From assembly GCA_030592655.1 (NCBI GenBank), contig JAUVIQ010000007.1, positions 1 to 30,375 of the forward strand: DNA of 30,375 bases, in the 5' to 3' direction. The translations under genes and the position numbers were made by a program. The notes beneath the pieces were generated by a model. That model ran no database searches, had not been told where the DNA came from, and saw nothing but the letters and a program-made list of their open reading frames with translations. The stretch is from Planctomycetales bacterium. GTDB lineage: Bacteria > Planctomycetota > Phycisphaerae > SM23-33. Of this stretch, positions 22,291-29,198 are shown one piece after another (positions within the stretch are counted from its first letter, which is position 1; every line of letters begins with the position of its first letter).

Positions 22291-24108
22291 TTATTTCTTC
22301 AGTGCGCCGGTCAGCGCCTCTATCTGCCGTCCTATCCGACCTCGCAGCGCCAAAAGTTTTTCGCCGTTCTGCTCCCAGTTGTTGGAATTCCTGGCGGCGC
22401 GGCGAGCGGCTGCAAGGACGCGCTGCGAGGCGCGCAGGAGTTTCTGCCGGGCGGGTGTGCTGCGCCGTTTGGCCAAGGTGGCGCTCTTGCGCTCCAGGAG
22501 ACGGAGATATTCGTAATCTTCGATTCCGTTCCTGATGGACGCCAGGCGCATTGAACCTACCGGCCCGTCCGGACCGGGATAGATCAATTGCCCGCTACCC
22601 TGGCAAGGGCGCGACGCGCAGTTACAGAACCAGGACGGGTCCCAAGGCCTGTTGGGCCAGCGGTCGGCGACCTTTGCGTGGAAGTTGTCTCCGTGGACTA
22701 CGTCAGGCGTACCGTAGTGCCAGGCGGTGGTGTTCCAGTAACCCACGCCTTCCAGTCCGTAGCGCCAGGTCAGCCAGAATACGATTCGGCAATCGACGAG
22801 CGGGTAATTCAGCCACCAGTTGGGGTACGGGTGCGGCTGACAGGCAAGATACCACCAGGTTTCGTCGCCGGCGCGTTTCCGCCGTTCGTAGAAGTCGATA
22901 TATTTTTCGTAGCAGCCCGGTCCGGGACCGTCCCCGATGTCCGGACACCAGATGTCGCTGTATCCTTCCAGTTCGAACGGCTCATGGTTGGCGACTGTCA
23001 GTCGCGGAACCTCCGGGGCGACCTTCTTGACCAGTTCGCACATCTTACGCATGTGGCCGTATCTGTTCGCCGGAGGTTCGTCCCAGACGTAACAAAAGGC
23101 GTGCTTAAGCCAACCCTTCCGTCGGAGATGCTCGACGTAACTTATCAGCAACTCGGCGACGGCCTTGTCGAATTCGGGCGAGTCGAATATCCGCTCGCCA
23201 AGGTGTCCGAATCGCTCCTTCAACAGCGGGTTGAGTTTGAACAGTAAATCGGAGGTCTGCCAGAAAGGAGGCGTGAATATATTGAAGCGCATTCCCATCT
23301 TCACCAGAAGCCGAAGGTACGGGTCCAGTTTCGTAAAGTCGTAGGACAGTTTGCCTTTGGCGTCCTCTTTGATGCTCACGATTCGCGGGTCGCGGGTCGT
23401 GGTGTAGCCGTACATGAGGGCGTTGATGCGGTGATCGTTGAGGAACCGCAGGTACTTGCGGACCATGGCGGCCTGCCTGGCCGGCGGGCCGGGATAGAAA
23501 TCGTAAAACCGCGACAACTTGTCCATTGTACTGAAGCCGAAGACGGTCGCCAGATTGGTCTTTTCCGGCAGTGCGAAATCCCAGACCGTCAATTTTACCT
23601 GCACTGTCTGCCGAGGCGCGCCTGCCGGGCGAACCTCGATCTGTCCGTGATAGTCGCCTGCCCTGGTCCCCTTCGGAACGTGGAGCGACACCCAGATCGG
23701 CTGAAGCCGGCCTTTCGGTACGTCGAATCTCTTGTAGGGCTGGAGGATGTCGGGCCAGTACTTGTCGGGCTTTCGACCACGGGTCCTGACCGACTCGACC
23801 ACGAATAGACTGATATGTCGCGGGTCAATCTTCCTTCCGGTTTGGTCGTTGACCAATGCGGTTTTTCGGATGGTAACGTTCTTGAGTTCCTTTCCGGGTG
23901 CGGCTACGAAGACCTGAAATGATTCGTGCCCGTTTCGCGCCGCGGCGATTTCGACCTTTGTTGCAGCGGCTGCGTAACGCGCTGCCTCCACCGGCGTCAG
24001 TCGCTCTTTCGACCGGCCTTCTTTGACTAACGAGTTGCCCGTCGCCAGATGGTAGTATTGAGCAGATGTCTTTCCGGAGCGCCTCGGTTTTCGTGTCGTG
24101 CTGGTCAT
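22291..24108 (-). CDS. DUF4091/GH123-like glycoside hydrolase, paralogue 3 (proximal)
   Basis: The protein is 605 residues from the ATG at 24108 with AAGGAGCAAAGT before it. It has the same domain order, with CYVWDEPPANRY carrying the Asp-Glu pair (D343-E344). Its DUF4091 part has an insertion of about ten residues (HYGTPDVVHGDNFHAK) and a Cys-containing loop (FCNCASRPCQGSGQLIYPG) not seen in the others. There is no signal peptide; the N-terminus is basic and polar (MTSTTRKPRRSGKTSAQYYH). It is the first of the three copies to be transcribed, 44 bases after the GNAT gene. Because the three copies keep the catalytic acids yet differ in loops, they are probably all enzymes with related but distinct substrates. 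Confidence 0.88.
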   Translation of the reverse strand: MTSTTRKPRRSGKTSAQYYHLATGNSLVKEGRSKERLTPVEAARYAAAATKVEIAAARNGHESFQVFVAAPGKELKNVTIRKTALVNDQTGRKIDPRHISLFVVESVRTRGRKPDKYWPDILQPYKRFDVPKGRLQPIWVSLHVPKGTRAGDYHGQIEVRPAGAPRQTVQVKLTVWDFALPEKTNLATVFGFSTMDKLSRFYDFYPGPPARQAAMVRKYLRFLNDHRINALMYGYTTTRDPRIVSIKEDAKGKLSYDFTKLDPYLRLLVKMGMRFNIFTPPFWQTSDLLFKLNPLLKERFGHLGERIFDSPEFDKAVAELLISYVEHLRRKGWLKHAFCYVWDEPPANRYGHMRKMCELVKKVAPEVPRLTVANHEPFELEGYSDIWCPDIGDGPGPGCYEKYIDFYERRKRAGDETWWYLACQPHPYPNWWLNYPLVDCRIVFWLTWRYGLEGVGYWNTTAWHYGTPDVVHGDNFHAKVADRWPNRPWDPSWFCNCASRPCQGSGQLIYPGPDGPVGSMRLASIRNGIEDYEYLRLLERKSATLAKRRSTPARQKLLRASQRVLAAARRAARNSNNWEQNGEKLLALRGRIGRQIEALTGALKK

Positions 24109-24152
24109 ACTTTGCTCCTTGATTTTTCCACAATGCTCATCACACGTGTTGC

Positions 24153-24641
24153 TTACAAACCTTTCATATCGTTTGCAAGCCTCATTGAATAATGAATTGT
24201 CCTGGCCAATTCCTCGAAACCGTTTTTTTCGTACATTCTTCGGGCGGCCTTATCGTGGACAAGCGTGCTGACACGGACAATCTCGACGCCCTCGCTTCCG
24301 AAGCGATCCAACACCCACTTGTTCATTGCTGTGCCTGTCCCCCGCCCCTGATACTCGGGGTCCACTGCGTTGTCAAGCACATGGCCGATCCGGCTATCGG
24401 CGTCTATCGTGAATGAAGCATATCCGACAACTCGCCCGTTTTCGTCGGCGACGATGACGTTTGCCGGATTCTTTCGGCAGAGCGATTCAATCTCGTCGGC
24501 CTTTCTTTGGTCCCAGGATTCGTTCCCGATAATACCGTAGCGGTCTTCCATGAGTTTGTGCAAGGTATCGTCGCCCCAGGCCGCTTTCGTTATAGCGACG
24601 ATTCGTCCCATGTCGTCGGGTTTCATTTTTCTGATTTTCAT
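24153..24641 (-). CDS. GNAT-family N-acetyltransferase
   Basis: The protein is 162 residues from the ATG at 24641 (MKIRKMKPDDMGRIVAITKA) with AAGGAG seven bases upstream; a longer frame to 24689 runs into a repeat. It has the GNAT acetyl-CoA loop VDPEYQGRGTGTAMNKWVLD (Q/R-x-x-G-x-G/A type) near residue 95 and the terminal strand pattern RRMYEKNGFEELARTIHYSM. The acceptor is unknown. Its place between the GH4 gene and the three GH123-like genes suggests a sugar amine or metabolite, but GNAT genes are often accessory and the link is inference. Confidence 0.9.
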   Translation of the reverse strand: MKIRKMKPDDMGRIVAITKAAWGDDTLHKLMEDRYGIIGNESWDQRKADEIESLCRKNPANVIVADENGRVVGYASFTIDADSRIGHVLDNAVDPEYQGRGTGTAMNKWVLDRFGSEGVEIVRVSTLVHDKAARRMYEKNGFEELARTIHYSMRLANDMKGL

Positions 24642-24695
24642 TGTTTCTCCTTCGAGGTGAAGGTGGGTCTGCGCTTCCCGTAGGGACACTACGTG

Positions 24696-24715
24696 TTGCT
24701 TCGGCCCAGCCTACG
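24696..24715. repeat. Single arm of the GTAGGCTGGG repeat family
   Basis: TTGCTTCGGCCCAGCCTACG matches the right arm of the palindromic repeat at 15171-15255 (GGCCCAGCCTAC is identical). The left side (from about 24662, GGTGGGTCTGCGCTTC) is diverged and the perfect outer pairing is lost. It lies between the GH4 stop and the GNAT start and looks like a decayed copy. Confidence 0.5.
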
Positions 24716-24728
24716 TCTTCCGTTGACA

Positions 24729-26120
24729 TCAAAATCCGGGCAGGAAATCTTTTTCCGCTTTGAAGAGTTCTTCGGTCATTTGCTTTATTTCTGCGGGGCA
24801 GCAGACGGCGGCAGTCAGCGGGTCGAGCATCAGCGCTTGTGCGGCCAGGTCGCGCGAGCGGTGGATGCACGCCTCTGCGGCCAGGTCGAACATCCGCATA
24901 TTCGCGTCGCACAGCGCCGCCAGTTGCGGCTCAAGGCGCCCGAAGTGCGTCGGTGTTATTCCGCGCCTATCGACTACGCAGGCGACCTCGACAACGCCGT
25001 CGGAAGGAAGGTTTGTAATCAGATCGGTGTTCGGAACCGAGCCGTGAATGATAAACGGACGGTTGGTCTCCATCGCCTCGATGATGAAACTGGCGTATTC
25101 CCACGACCGCTCAAGTTTTGGTTCGGACTCACCGGCGATAATGTCCCGGCGGCATTGGTCGCAGTCCTTTCGCCACTGGGGCCAGCTGTCGGCGTAAAAA
25201 CCGCTCTGACCGCGAAATTTGCTTCGACAGTATTCCTTAATCAGTTCGGGCCTCTTGCGATAGTACGGCACATATTCGCTGAAGTGCCCGCTGGACTCGG
25301 TTACGAACCGTCCGAAATGCCGCATTATGTCGAAGCGGATCGGGTCGGCCTCCCAGATTTCCGGATCGTTGCTCCGCTCCAGCAGCAGCGGGTAAAGGTC
25401 TTCGCCGTTTCGGGTCAACTCGGTGAACCACGCAAGATGATTGATCCCCGCGCATTTCCAGACTATCTCGGAATAGGGGACATCCATATAATCAGCCAGC
25501 ACGTGGCTGGTGCCCTGGACGCTGTGACAGAGGCCGACGACTTTGGCGGAACTTGCGCGGTCGGCGGCAAGGCACATTATGCTCATCGGGTTGGTGTAAT
25601 TCAGCACCCACGCCGACGGGCAGAGTTCCTCGACGTCGGCGAGCACTTCCAGGAATACCGGTACGGTACGCAGGGCCTTGAAAAGCCCGCCCGGACCTGT
25701 CGTGTCGCCGATGCACTGGTCTATGCCGTATCTTAACGGGATGCCGTTGTCGAAACGAACGCAGTCAGCGCCGCTGACCTCGATGCAATTGATGATATAG
25801 TCGGCACCGGCGAGGACTTCGCGCCGTTCGGCGGTGGCTGAAACCGTCCATCCGCCACCCTTTCCCATACGCTCGATGACCAGACCGGTCAGGACCTCTG
25901 CCGGCCCAAGCCGGTCGGCGTCAATATCGACAAGGGCGAATTCGCCTTCGTCGGCGCCGCCGATACTCAGCACGTCCTTGACCAGAGGCTCAAGGAACAT
26001 GCTTCCCGCGCCCAGGAAGACAACCTTTACAGGCCTGTCGATGCGGTCTTTGATGCCGAGATTTTCAGCAACCTTCACGTGAGCGGCATGACCTTTTATT
26101 TCGGTATCTTTTTCCGGCAT
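24729..26120 (-). CDS. GH4-family glycosidase (alpha-galactosidase/alpha-glucuronidase-like)
   Basis: The protein is 463 residues from the ATG at 26120, preceded by AGAGGAGAAAAA; a longer open frame to 26330 covers only the promoter region. GH4 enzymes bind NAD+ and Mn2+ and cut glycosides by a redox elimination mechanism in the cytoplasm. The NAD+ loop is VVFLGAGSMFLEPLV (about 33-47). NYTNPMSI (174-181) and GLCHSVQG (C198, H199) plus GINHLAWF (H228) are the family's metal and substrate residues. The sequence is nearer to MelA- or AglA/alpha-glucuronidase-type members than to 6-phospho-beta-glucosidases, since no phosphate-binding motif is obvious. It is the first gene of the minus-strand operon. 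Confidence 0.92.
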   Translation of the reverse strand: MPEKDTEIKGHAAHVKVAENLGIKDRIDRPVKVVFLGAGSMFLEPLVKDVLSIGGADEGEFALVDIDADRLGPAEVLTGLVIERMGKGGGWTVSATAERREVLAGADYIINCIEVSGADCVRFDNGIPLRYGIDQCIGDTTGPGGLFKALRTVPVFLEVLADVEELCPSAWVLNYTNPMSIMCLAADRASSAKVVGLCHSVQGTSHVLADYMDVPYSEIVWKCAGINHLAWFTELTRNGEDLYPLLLERSNDPEIWEADPIRFDIMRHFGRFVTESSGHFSEYVPYYRKRPELIKEYCRSKFRGQSGFYADSWPQWRKDCDQCRRDIIAGESEPKLERSWEYASFIIEAMETNRPFIIHGSVPNTDLITNLPSDGVVEVACVVDRRGITPTHFGRLEPQLAALCDANMRMFDLAAEACIHRSRDLAAQALMLDPLTAAVCCPAEIKQMTEELFKAEKDFLPGF

Positions 26121-26267
26121 CAGTTTTTCTCCTCTTTGCTTACTGTTGGGGTTTGAGGCATTTATTACTTCTCCGTGACTAATTAATACTTTGACGAACA
26201 TTCTATTAGCGCAACTGCCGATGCGAAAAGCAAAAAGAAAAAAGCGTCCATTTTTCTTCCGGCACGC

Positions 26268-26296
26268 TGGACTTCCAGCCGATAAATTCGTGTAAT
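26268..26296 (+). promoter_or_regulatory. Possible promoter of the antitoxin-oxidoreductase-epimerase genes
   Basis: TGGACT (26268-26273) and TGTAAT (26291-26296) are separated by 17 bases; the start codon at 26332 follows a GAGGAG site. The -35 box matches only four of six consensus bases, so activation by a regulator is likely if this is used. The divergent GH4 gene begins at 26120, so this 211-base gap carries the control region for both directions. Confidence 0.33.
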
Positions 26297-26331
26297 AGTC
26301 CCGTGTACATTGGCTGGCGAGGAGAATCACA

Positions 26332-26595
26332 ATGAAAGTTCCGGCAGGCGAGTTACCTTACAAGATGAAAGAGGTAATGGATACATTGGACCGTAACGAA
26401 CAGGTAACGATCCTTTACCGCGGCAAGGAGCGAGCCGTTATTGTCCCCGCCGAAGACAAACGCCGGAAGAGAATTTCCGCCGCCGATCATCCCGCCTGTG
26501 GGATGTGGAAAGACCACGACGACATGAAGGATGTTCCTCGCTTCATCAGAAGAATAAGGGGAACGCAAAAGAAAACACGGAAGAATCTCACATGA
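26332..26595 (+). CDS. Orphan Phd/YefM-like antitoxin
   Basis: The protein is 87 residues: MKVPAGELPYKMKEVMDTLD, then NEQVTILYRGKERAVIVPAE, then a basic and acidic tail. The N-terminal pattern (a short strand, a helix placing the DNA-binding residues, then the strand pair G-K-E/x-A-V-I-V) is that of Phd/YefM-type antitoxins. There is no toxin gene next to it: its stop codon overlaps the start codon of the Gfo/Idh/MocA gene (ATGA), and no RelE or Doc-like gene is nearby. It may be a left-over antitoxin or a repressor recruited to the sugar genes. The class is likely; the function is uncertain. Confidence 0.7.
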   Translation: MKVPAGELPYKMKEVMDTLDRNEQVTILYRGKERAVIVPAEDKRRKRISAADHPACGMWKDHDDMKDVPRFIRRIRGTQKKTRKNLT

Positions 26596-27758
26596 CGGAG
26601 CAATTGAGAATTGCGTTTATCGGGGCTGGGAATTCCAACTTCGGTGGCGGGGAGGGGCCTTGGGACCATGCTTCCCGGCTGGAGAAAATTGGCAACGTTC
26701 GCATAGTCGGCATTGCTGATTTGAACACAGCCCTCGCCGAGGAGCGTCTGACTGTTCGCCGGAGCGGTCCGTCCGGCGGGATGTACGCCGATACCGAAAT
26801 CTTCGCCGATTATCGGAAAATGCTTGATAAGACCAGGCCTGATGCGGTTTTCATCGGTCTGCCTCCGGCGGCACATGGTACAACCGAGCCGACCAAAGAC
26901 ATCGAAATGACCTGTGCCGCTGCCGGCGTGCATATGTTCATCGAGAAACCCGTCTCTGCCGCCCCGCCGGAAGAAGTCGCCCCCGTCGCCGACGCCCTGG
27001 CCCGCGCAGCCGAGAAGGGTTTAATCATCTCGGTCGGGTACATGTTCCGCTACAGCCTGGCTGTGGCGAAGATGAAAGAGATCATCGCCGAGGTTCCCGG
27101 CGGGGCCCGCGCGGTCGTCGCCCGTTACAACTGCGCCTACACCGAAATCGCAAGTAAGGTCTGGTGGAACATCCGCCGCACCGGCGGGCCGATTGTCGAA
27201 CAGGCCACGCACTTTTGCGACCTGGCGCGGTTCATTGCAGGCGATGTGGACTTATCCACCGTCCTGGCTGTGGGCATTACCGGCGGCGAGGCGGGGCAAC
27301 TTGCCGATGTCCCCACCGGGCCGGACGGCAAATCAATCGAGGCGGACGTGCCTGAAGAGTTTCGCGTCCCGCGCGCAACAGCGGCCATCTGGCGTTTCAC
27401 AACCGGGGCCGTCGGGTCGCTGACACACGGCATATTGCTGCACCGCGAGAAGTACTTCACCGAACTGGAGATATGGGGCGACGGTCTGCGAATCGTCCTT
27501 TCTGACCCCTACGACCAATGCAGGCTTCACGTCCGCTATCCCGGCGGCGAAAATGTTGAAACGCTGGATTTCTCCGACGACGATCCGTACCTGTCCGAAG
27601 CGGAAACGTTCATTCAAGCCGTCCGCACCGGTAACGCTTCGGCCATCCGCTGCACCTACGCCGACGCCCTGAAAACCCACCAACTGACCTGGGCAATACG
27701 ACGAGCAACCCAGAAAAAAGGGCACGCACGTCTTTTTTCTGGACAGGATGAAGACTAG
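26592..27758 (+). CDS. Gfo/Idh/MocA-family oxidoreductase
   Basis: The protein is 388 residues from the ATG at 26592, which overlaps the antitoxin stop by four bases; the open frame to 26505 lies inside the antitoxin. The NAD(P) loop is IAFIGAGNSNFGGGE at residues 7-21. FIEKPVS (117-122) carries the conserved Glu-Lys-Pro, where the lysine contacts substrate and nicotinamide. WWNIRRTGGPIVEQATHFCD (about 195-215) is the typical substrate-binding helix with the His/Asp pair. Members oxidise or epimerise sugars, inositols and sugar acids. The last 20 residues (QKKGHARLFSGQDED) come from an A/T-rich hairpin repeat and are probably not functional. Next to the epimerase it fits a sugar pathway. Confidence 0.9.
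   Translation: MTEQLRIAFIGAGNSNFGGGEGPWDHASRLEKIGNVRIVGIADLNTALAEERLTVRRSGPSGGMYADTEIFADYRKMLDKTRPDAVFIGLPPAAHGTTEPTKDIEMTCAAAGVHMFIEKPVSAAPPEEVAPVADALARAAEKGLIISVGYMFRYSLAVAKMKEIIAEVPGGARAVVARYNCAYTEIASKVWWNIRRTGGPIVEQATHFCDLARFIAGDVDLSTVLAVGITGGEAGQLADVPTGPDGKSIEADVPEEFRVPRATAAIWRFTTGAVGSLTHGILLHREKYFTELEIWGDGLRIVLSDPYDQCRLHVRYPGGENVETLDFSDDDPYLSEAETFIQAVRTGNASAIRCTYADALKTHQLTWAIRRATQKKGHARLFSGQDED
27710..27742. repeat. A/T-rich hairpin at the 3' end of the oxidoreductase gene
   Basis: CCAGAAAAAAG (27710-27720) and CTTTTTTCTGG (27732-27742) are perfect over 11 bases with an 11-base loop. The hairpin lies within the last 17 codons of the coding frame, so the repeat appears to have been absorbed as the protein's tail. 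A second A/T-rich stretch, AAAAAGACTCCCGTCCCC plus a T run, lies at about 27778-27801 just before the epimerase gene and shares GTCCCCTTTTT with the element at 9580-9639. It could attenuate the transcript. Confidence 0.5.
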
Positions 27759-27818
27759 CGAGTTAAGTATCCGCAGGAAAAAGACTCCCGTCCCCTTTTT
27801 TCTTGAAAGGTCAACACA

Positions 27819-29000
27819 ATGGACATCGCCCGATACGCGGAATTCTACCGCGACAAACTGCTCGACGACGTGATACCGTTCTGGGTTCGCCACTCGCCTG
27901 ACCGCGATTGCGGCGGGTATTTCACCTGCCTGGACCGAACCGGAAAGGTTTATGACACCGACAAGTTCATGTGGCCGCAGGGCCGGCAGGTATGGGTGTT
28001 GTCAAAGATGTACCGCCACGTCCGTCAGGAGCAGGAATATCTGGACCTCGCCCGGCTTGGGGCCGAGTTCATCCGCGATCACGGCTTCGACGAAAACGGA
28101 AACATCTATTTCGCCCTGGAGCGGGACGGAAAGGCCTACGCCAATACCTGCATCTTCAGCGATTGTTTCTGCGCGATGGGCCTGGCTGAATACGCCGCCG
28201 CCGCCGGTTCCGAGGCCGATTGGGCGCGCGACCTGGCGATGAAAACCTACCGGGGCGTTCAGGATTGGCTGGTAAATAAGGAAGACCCATACTCGCGGTT
28301 CATCCCCGGCGTCAGGCCGACCGAATCAATGGCCTTCGATATGATTAACGTGAACATGTCGCTGGAACTGGACTCAATTATTAACGATCCTCTCTTCCGC
28401 CAGTGCGGCCTGGCTTCGGCCGAGAGAATCCTCAACCTGCACGTGGACCGCAAGGAAGGCCTGGTATTCGATAACGTCGCACCGGACGGGGCCCATCCTG
28501 ATACCTTCGGCGGTAGGGTGATACTGCCCGGTCACGCGCTTGAGTGCCTGTGGTTCCTCATATCAGCCGGAGACGCCTGGGGCAGGAGCGACATCGTTAC
28601 CGCGGCAATCGAGACGATTCCCGACATGCTCGAATTCGGCTGGGACGAGAAATATGGCGGGTTTTTCTATTACCGCGACGCAGCCGGCAAACCGCCGGAG
28701 CAGTTGGAGTGGGACCGGAAACTCTGGTGGGTCCACTGCGAGGCGCTGGTGGCGACGCTGTTGGCCTACAAACACACCGGCCGGGCCGAATTCGCCGAAT
28801 GGTTTGAGAAGGTACACGAATATACATGGGACCGATTTGCCGACCCCGAGCACGGAGAATGGTTCGGCTATCTCGACCGTGGCGGAGAGGTCCTGCTGAA
28901 CATGAAAGGCGGAAAGTGGAAGGGCTGCTTCCACCTGCCGCGAACGCTGCACGTGTGTTGGCAACTGCTTGATGACCTGTCTGCCGACGGGCAGGGATGA
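27819..29000 (+). CDS. AGE-family sugar epimerase/isomerase (N-acylglucosamine 2-epimerase-like)
   Basis: The protein is 393 residues, the standard length. It is an (alpha/alpha)6-barrel family: WPQGRQVWVLSKMY (R56), PGHALECLWFL (H239) and FHLPRTLHVCWQL (H372) hold the catalytic residues, and H372 has the same number as the catalytic histidine of the porcine renin-binding protein/AGE. Family members interconvert GlcNAc with ManNAc, glucose with mannose or fructose, or cellobiose derivatives. Because the GH123-like neighbours and the NagA-like gene suggest amino sugars, a GlcNAc/ManNAc activity is plausible, but not proven. AAAGG precedes the ATG. It follows the oxidoreductase by 60 bases in the same direction. 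Confidence 0.92.
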   Translation: MDIARYAEFYRDKLLDDVIPFWVRHSPDRDCGGYFTCLDRTGKVYDTDKFMWPQGRQVWVLSKMYRHVRQEQEYLDLARLGAEFIRDHGFDENGNIYFALERDGKAYANTCIFSDCFCAMGLAEYAAAAGSEADWARDLAMKTYRGVQDWLVNKEDPYSRFIPGVRPTESMAFDMINVNMSLELDSIINDPLFRQCGLASAERILNLHVDRKEGLVFDNVAPDGAHPDTFGGRVILPGHALECLWFLISAGDAWGRSDIVTAAIETIPDMLEFGWDEKYGGFFYYRDAAGKPPEQLEWDRKLWWVHCEALVATLLAYKHTGRAEFAEWFEKVHEYTWDRFADPEHGEWFGYLDRGGEVLLNMKGGKWKGCFHLPRTLHVCWQLLDDLSADGQG

Positions 29001-29013
29001 AAGGGAAAAAAGG

Positions 29014-29090
29014 GTAGGCTGGAACGAAGCAAAGCGGAGTCCCACCTTTCTCGAATTGCCGGGACTTCGCTCCGCTACGTCCCAGCCTGC
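29014..29090. repeat. 77-bp palindromic repeat (GTAGGCTGGG family), copy 2
   Basis: GTAGGCTGG (29014-29022) pairs with CCAGCCTGC (29082-29090) with one mismatch. The inner part AGCAAAGCGGAGTCCCA pairs with GGGACTTCGCTCCGCT. Sequence and layout match the copy at 15171-15255. It lies 13 bases after the epimerase stop and may also terminate or shield that transcript. Confidence 0.7.
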
Positions 29091-29125
29091 AGTCTAAACG
29101 AAATGTCGTTACCGAAGAAACCTTC

Positions 29126-29154
29126 TTGAAATTTCACGCCCATAAAAATAAGAT
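29126..29154 (+). promoter_or_regulatory. Predicted sigma70-like promoter of ilvC
   Basis: TTGAAA (29126-29131) and TAAGAT (29149-29154) are separated by exactly 17 bases. The implied transcript starts near 29161, giving a leader of about 38 bases with GGGAGA before the ATG at 29199. The leader is too short for an attenuator, so any branched-chain amino acid control would act at the promoter or elsewhere. Confidence 0.55.
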
Positions 29155-29198
29155 TATCACTCTTAATAACCGGTTAACTTTCGCAGGGAGAATGTAAC

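Noticed and set aside
24693..25736. Plus-strand open frame of 347 codons
   Set aside because: Antisense to the GH4 gene, whose family motifs are clear. The plus-strand translation has no recognisable domain and no ribosome binding site.
26121..26330. Upstream extension of the GH4 frame by 70 codons
   Set aside because: A strong AGAGGAG site directly precedes the ATG at 26120, and the extension covers an A/T-rich intergenic control region.
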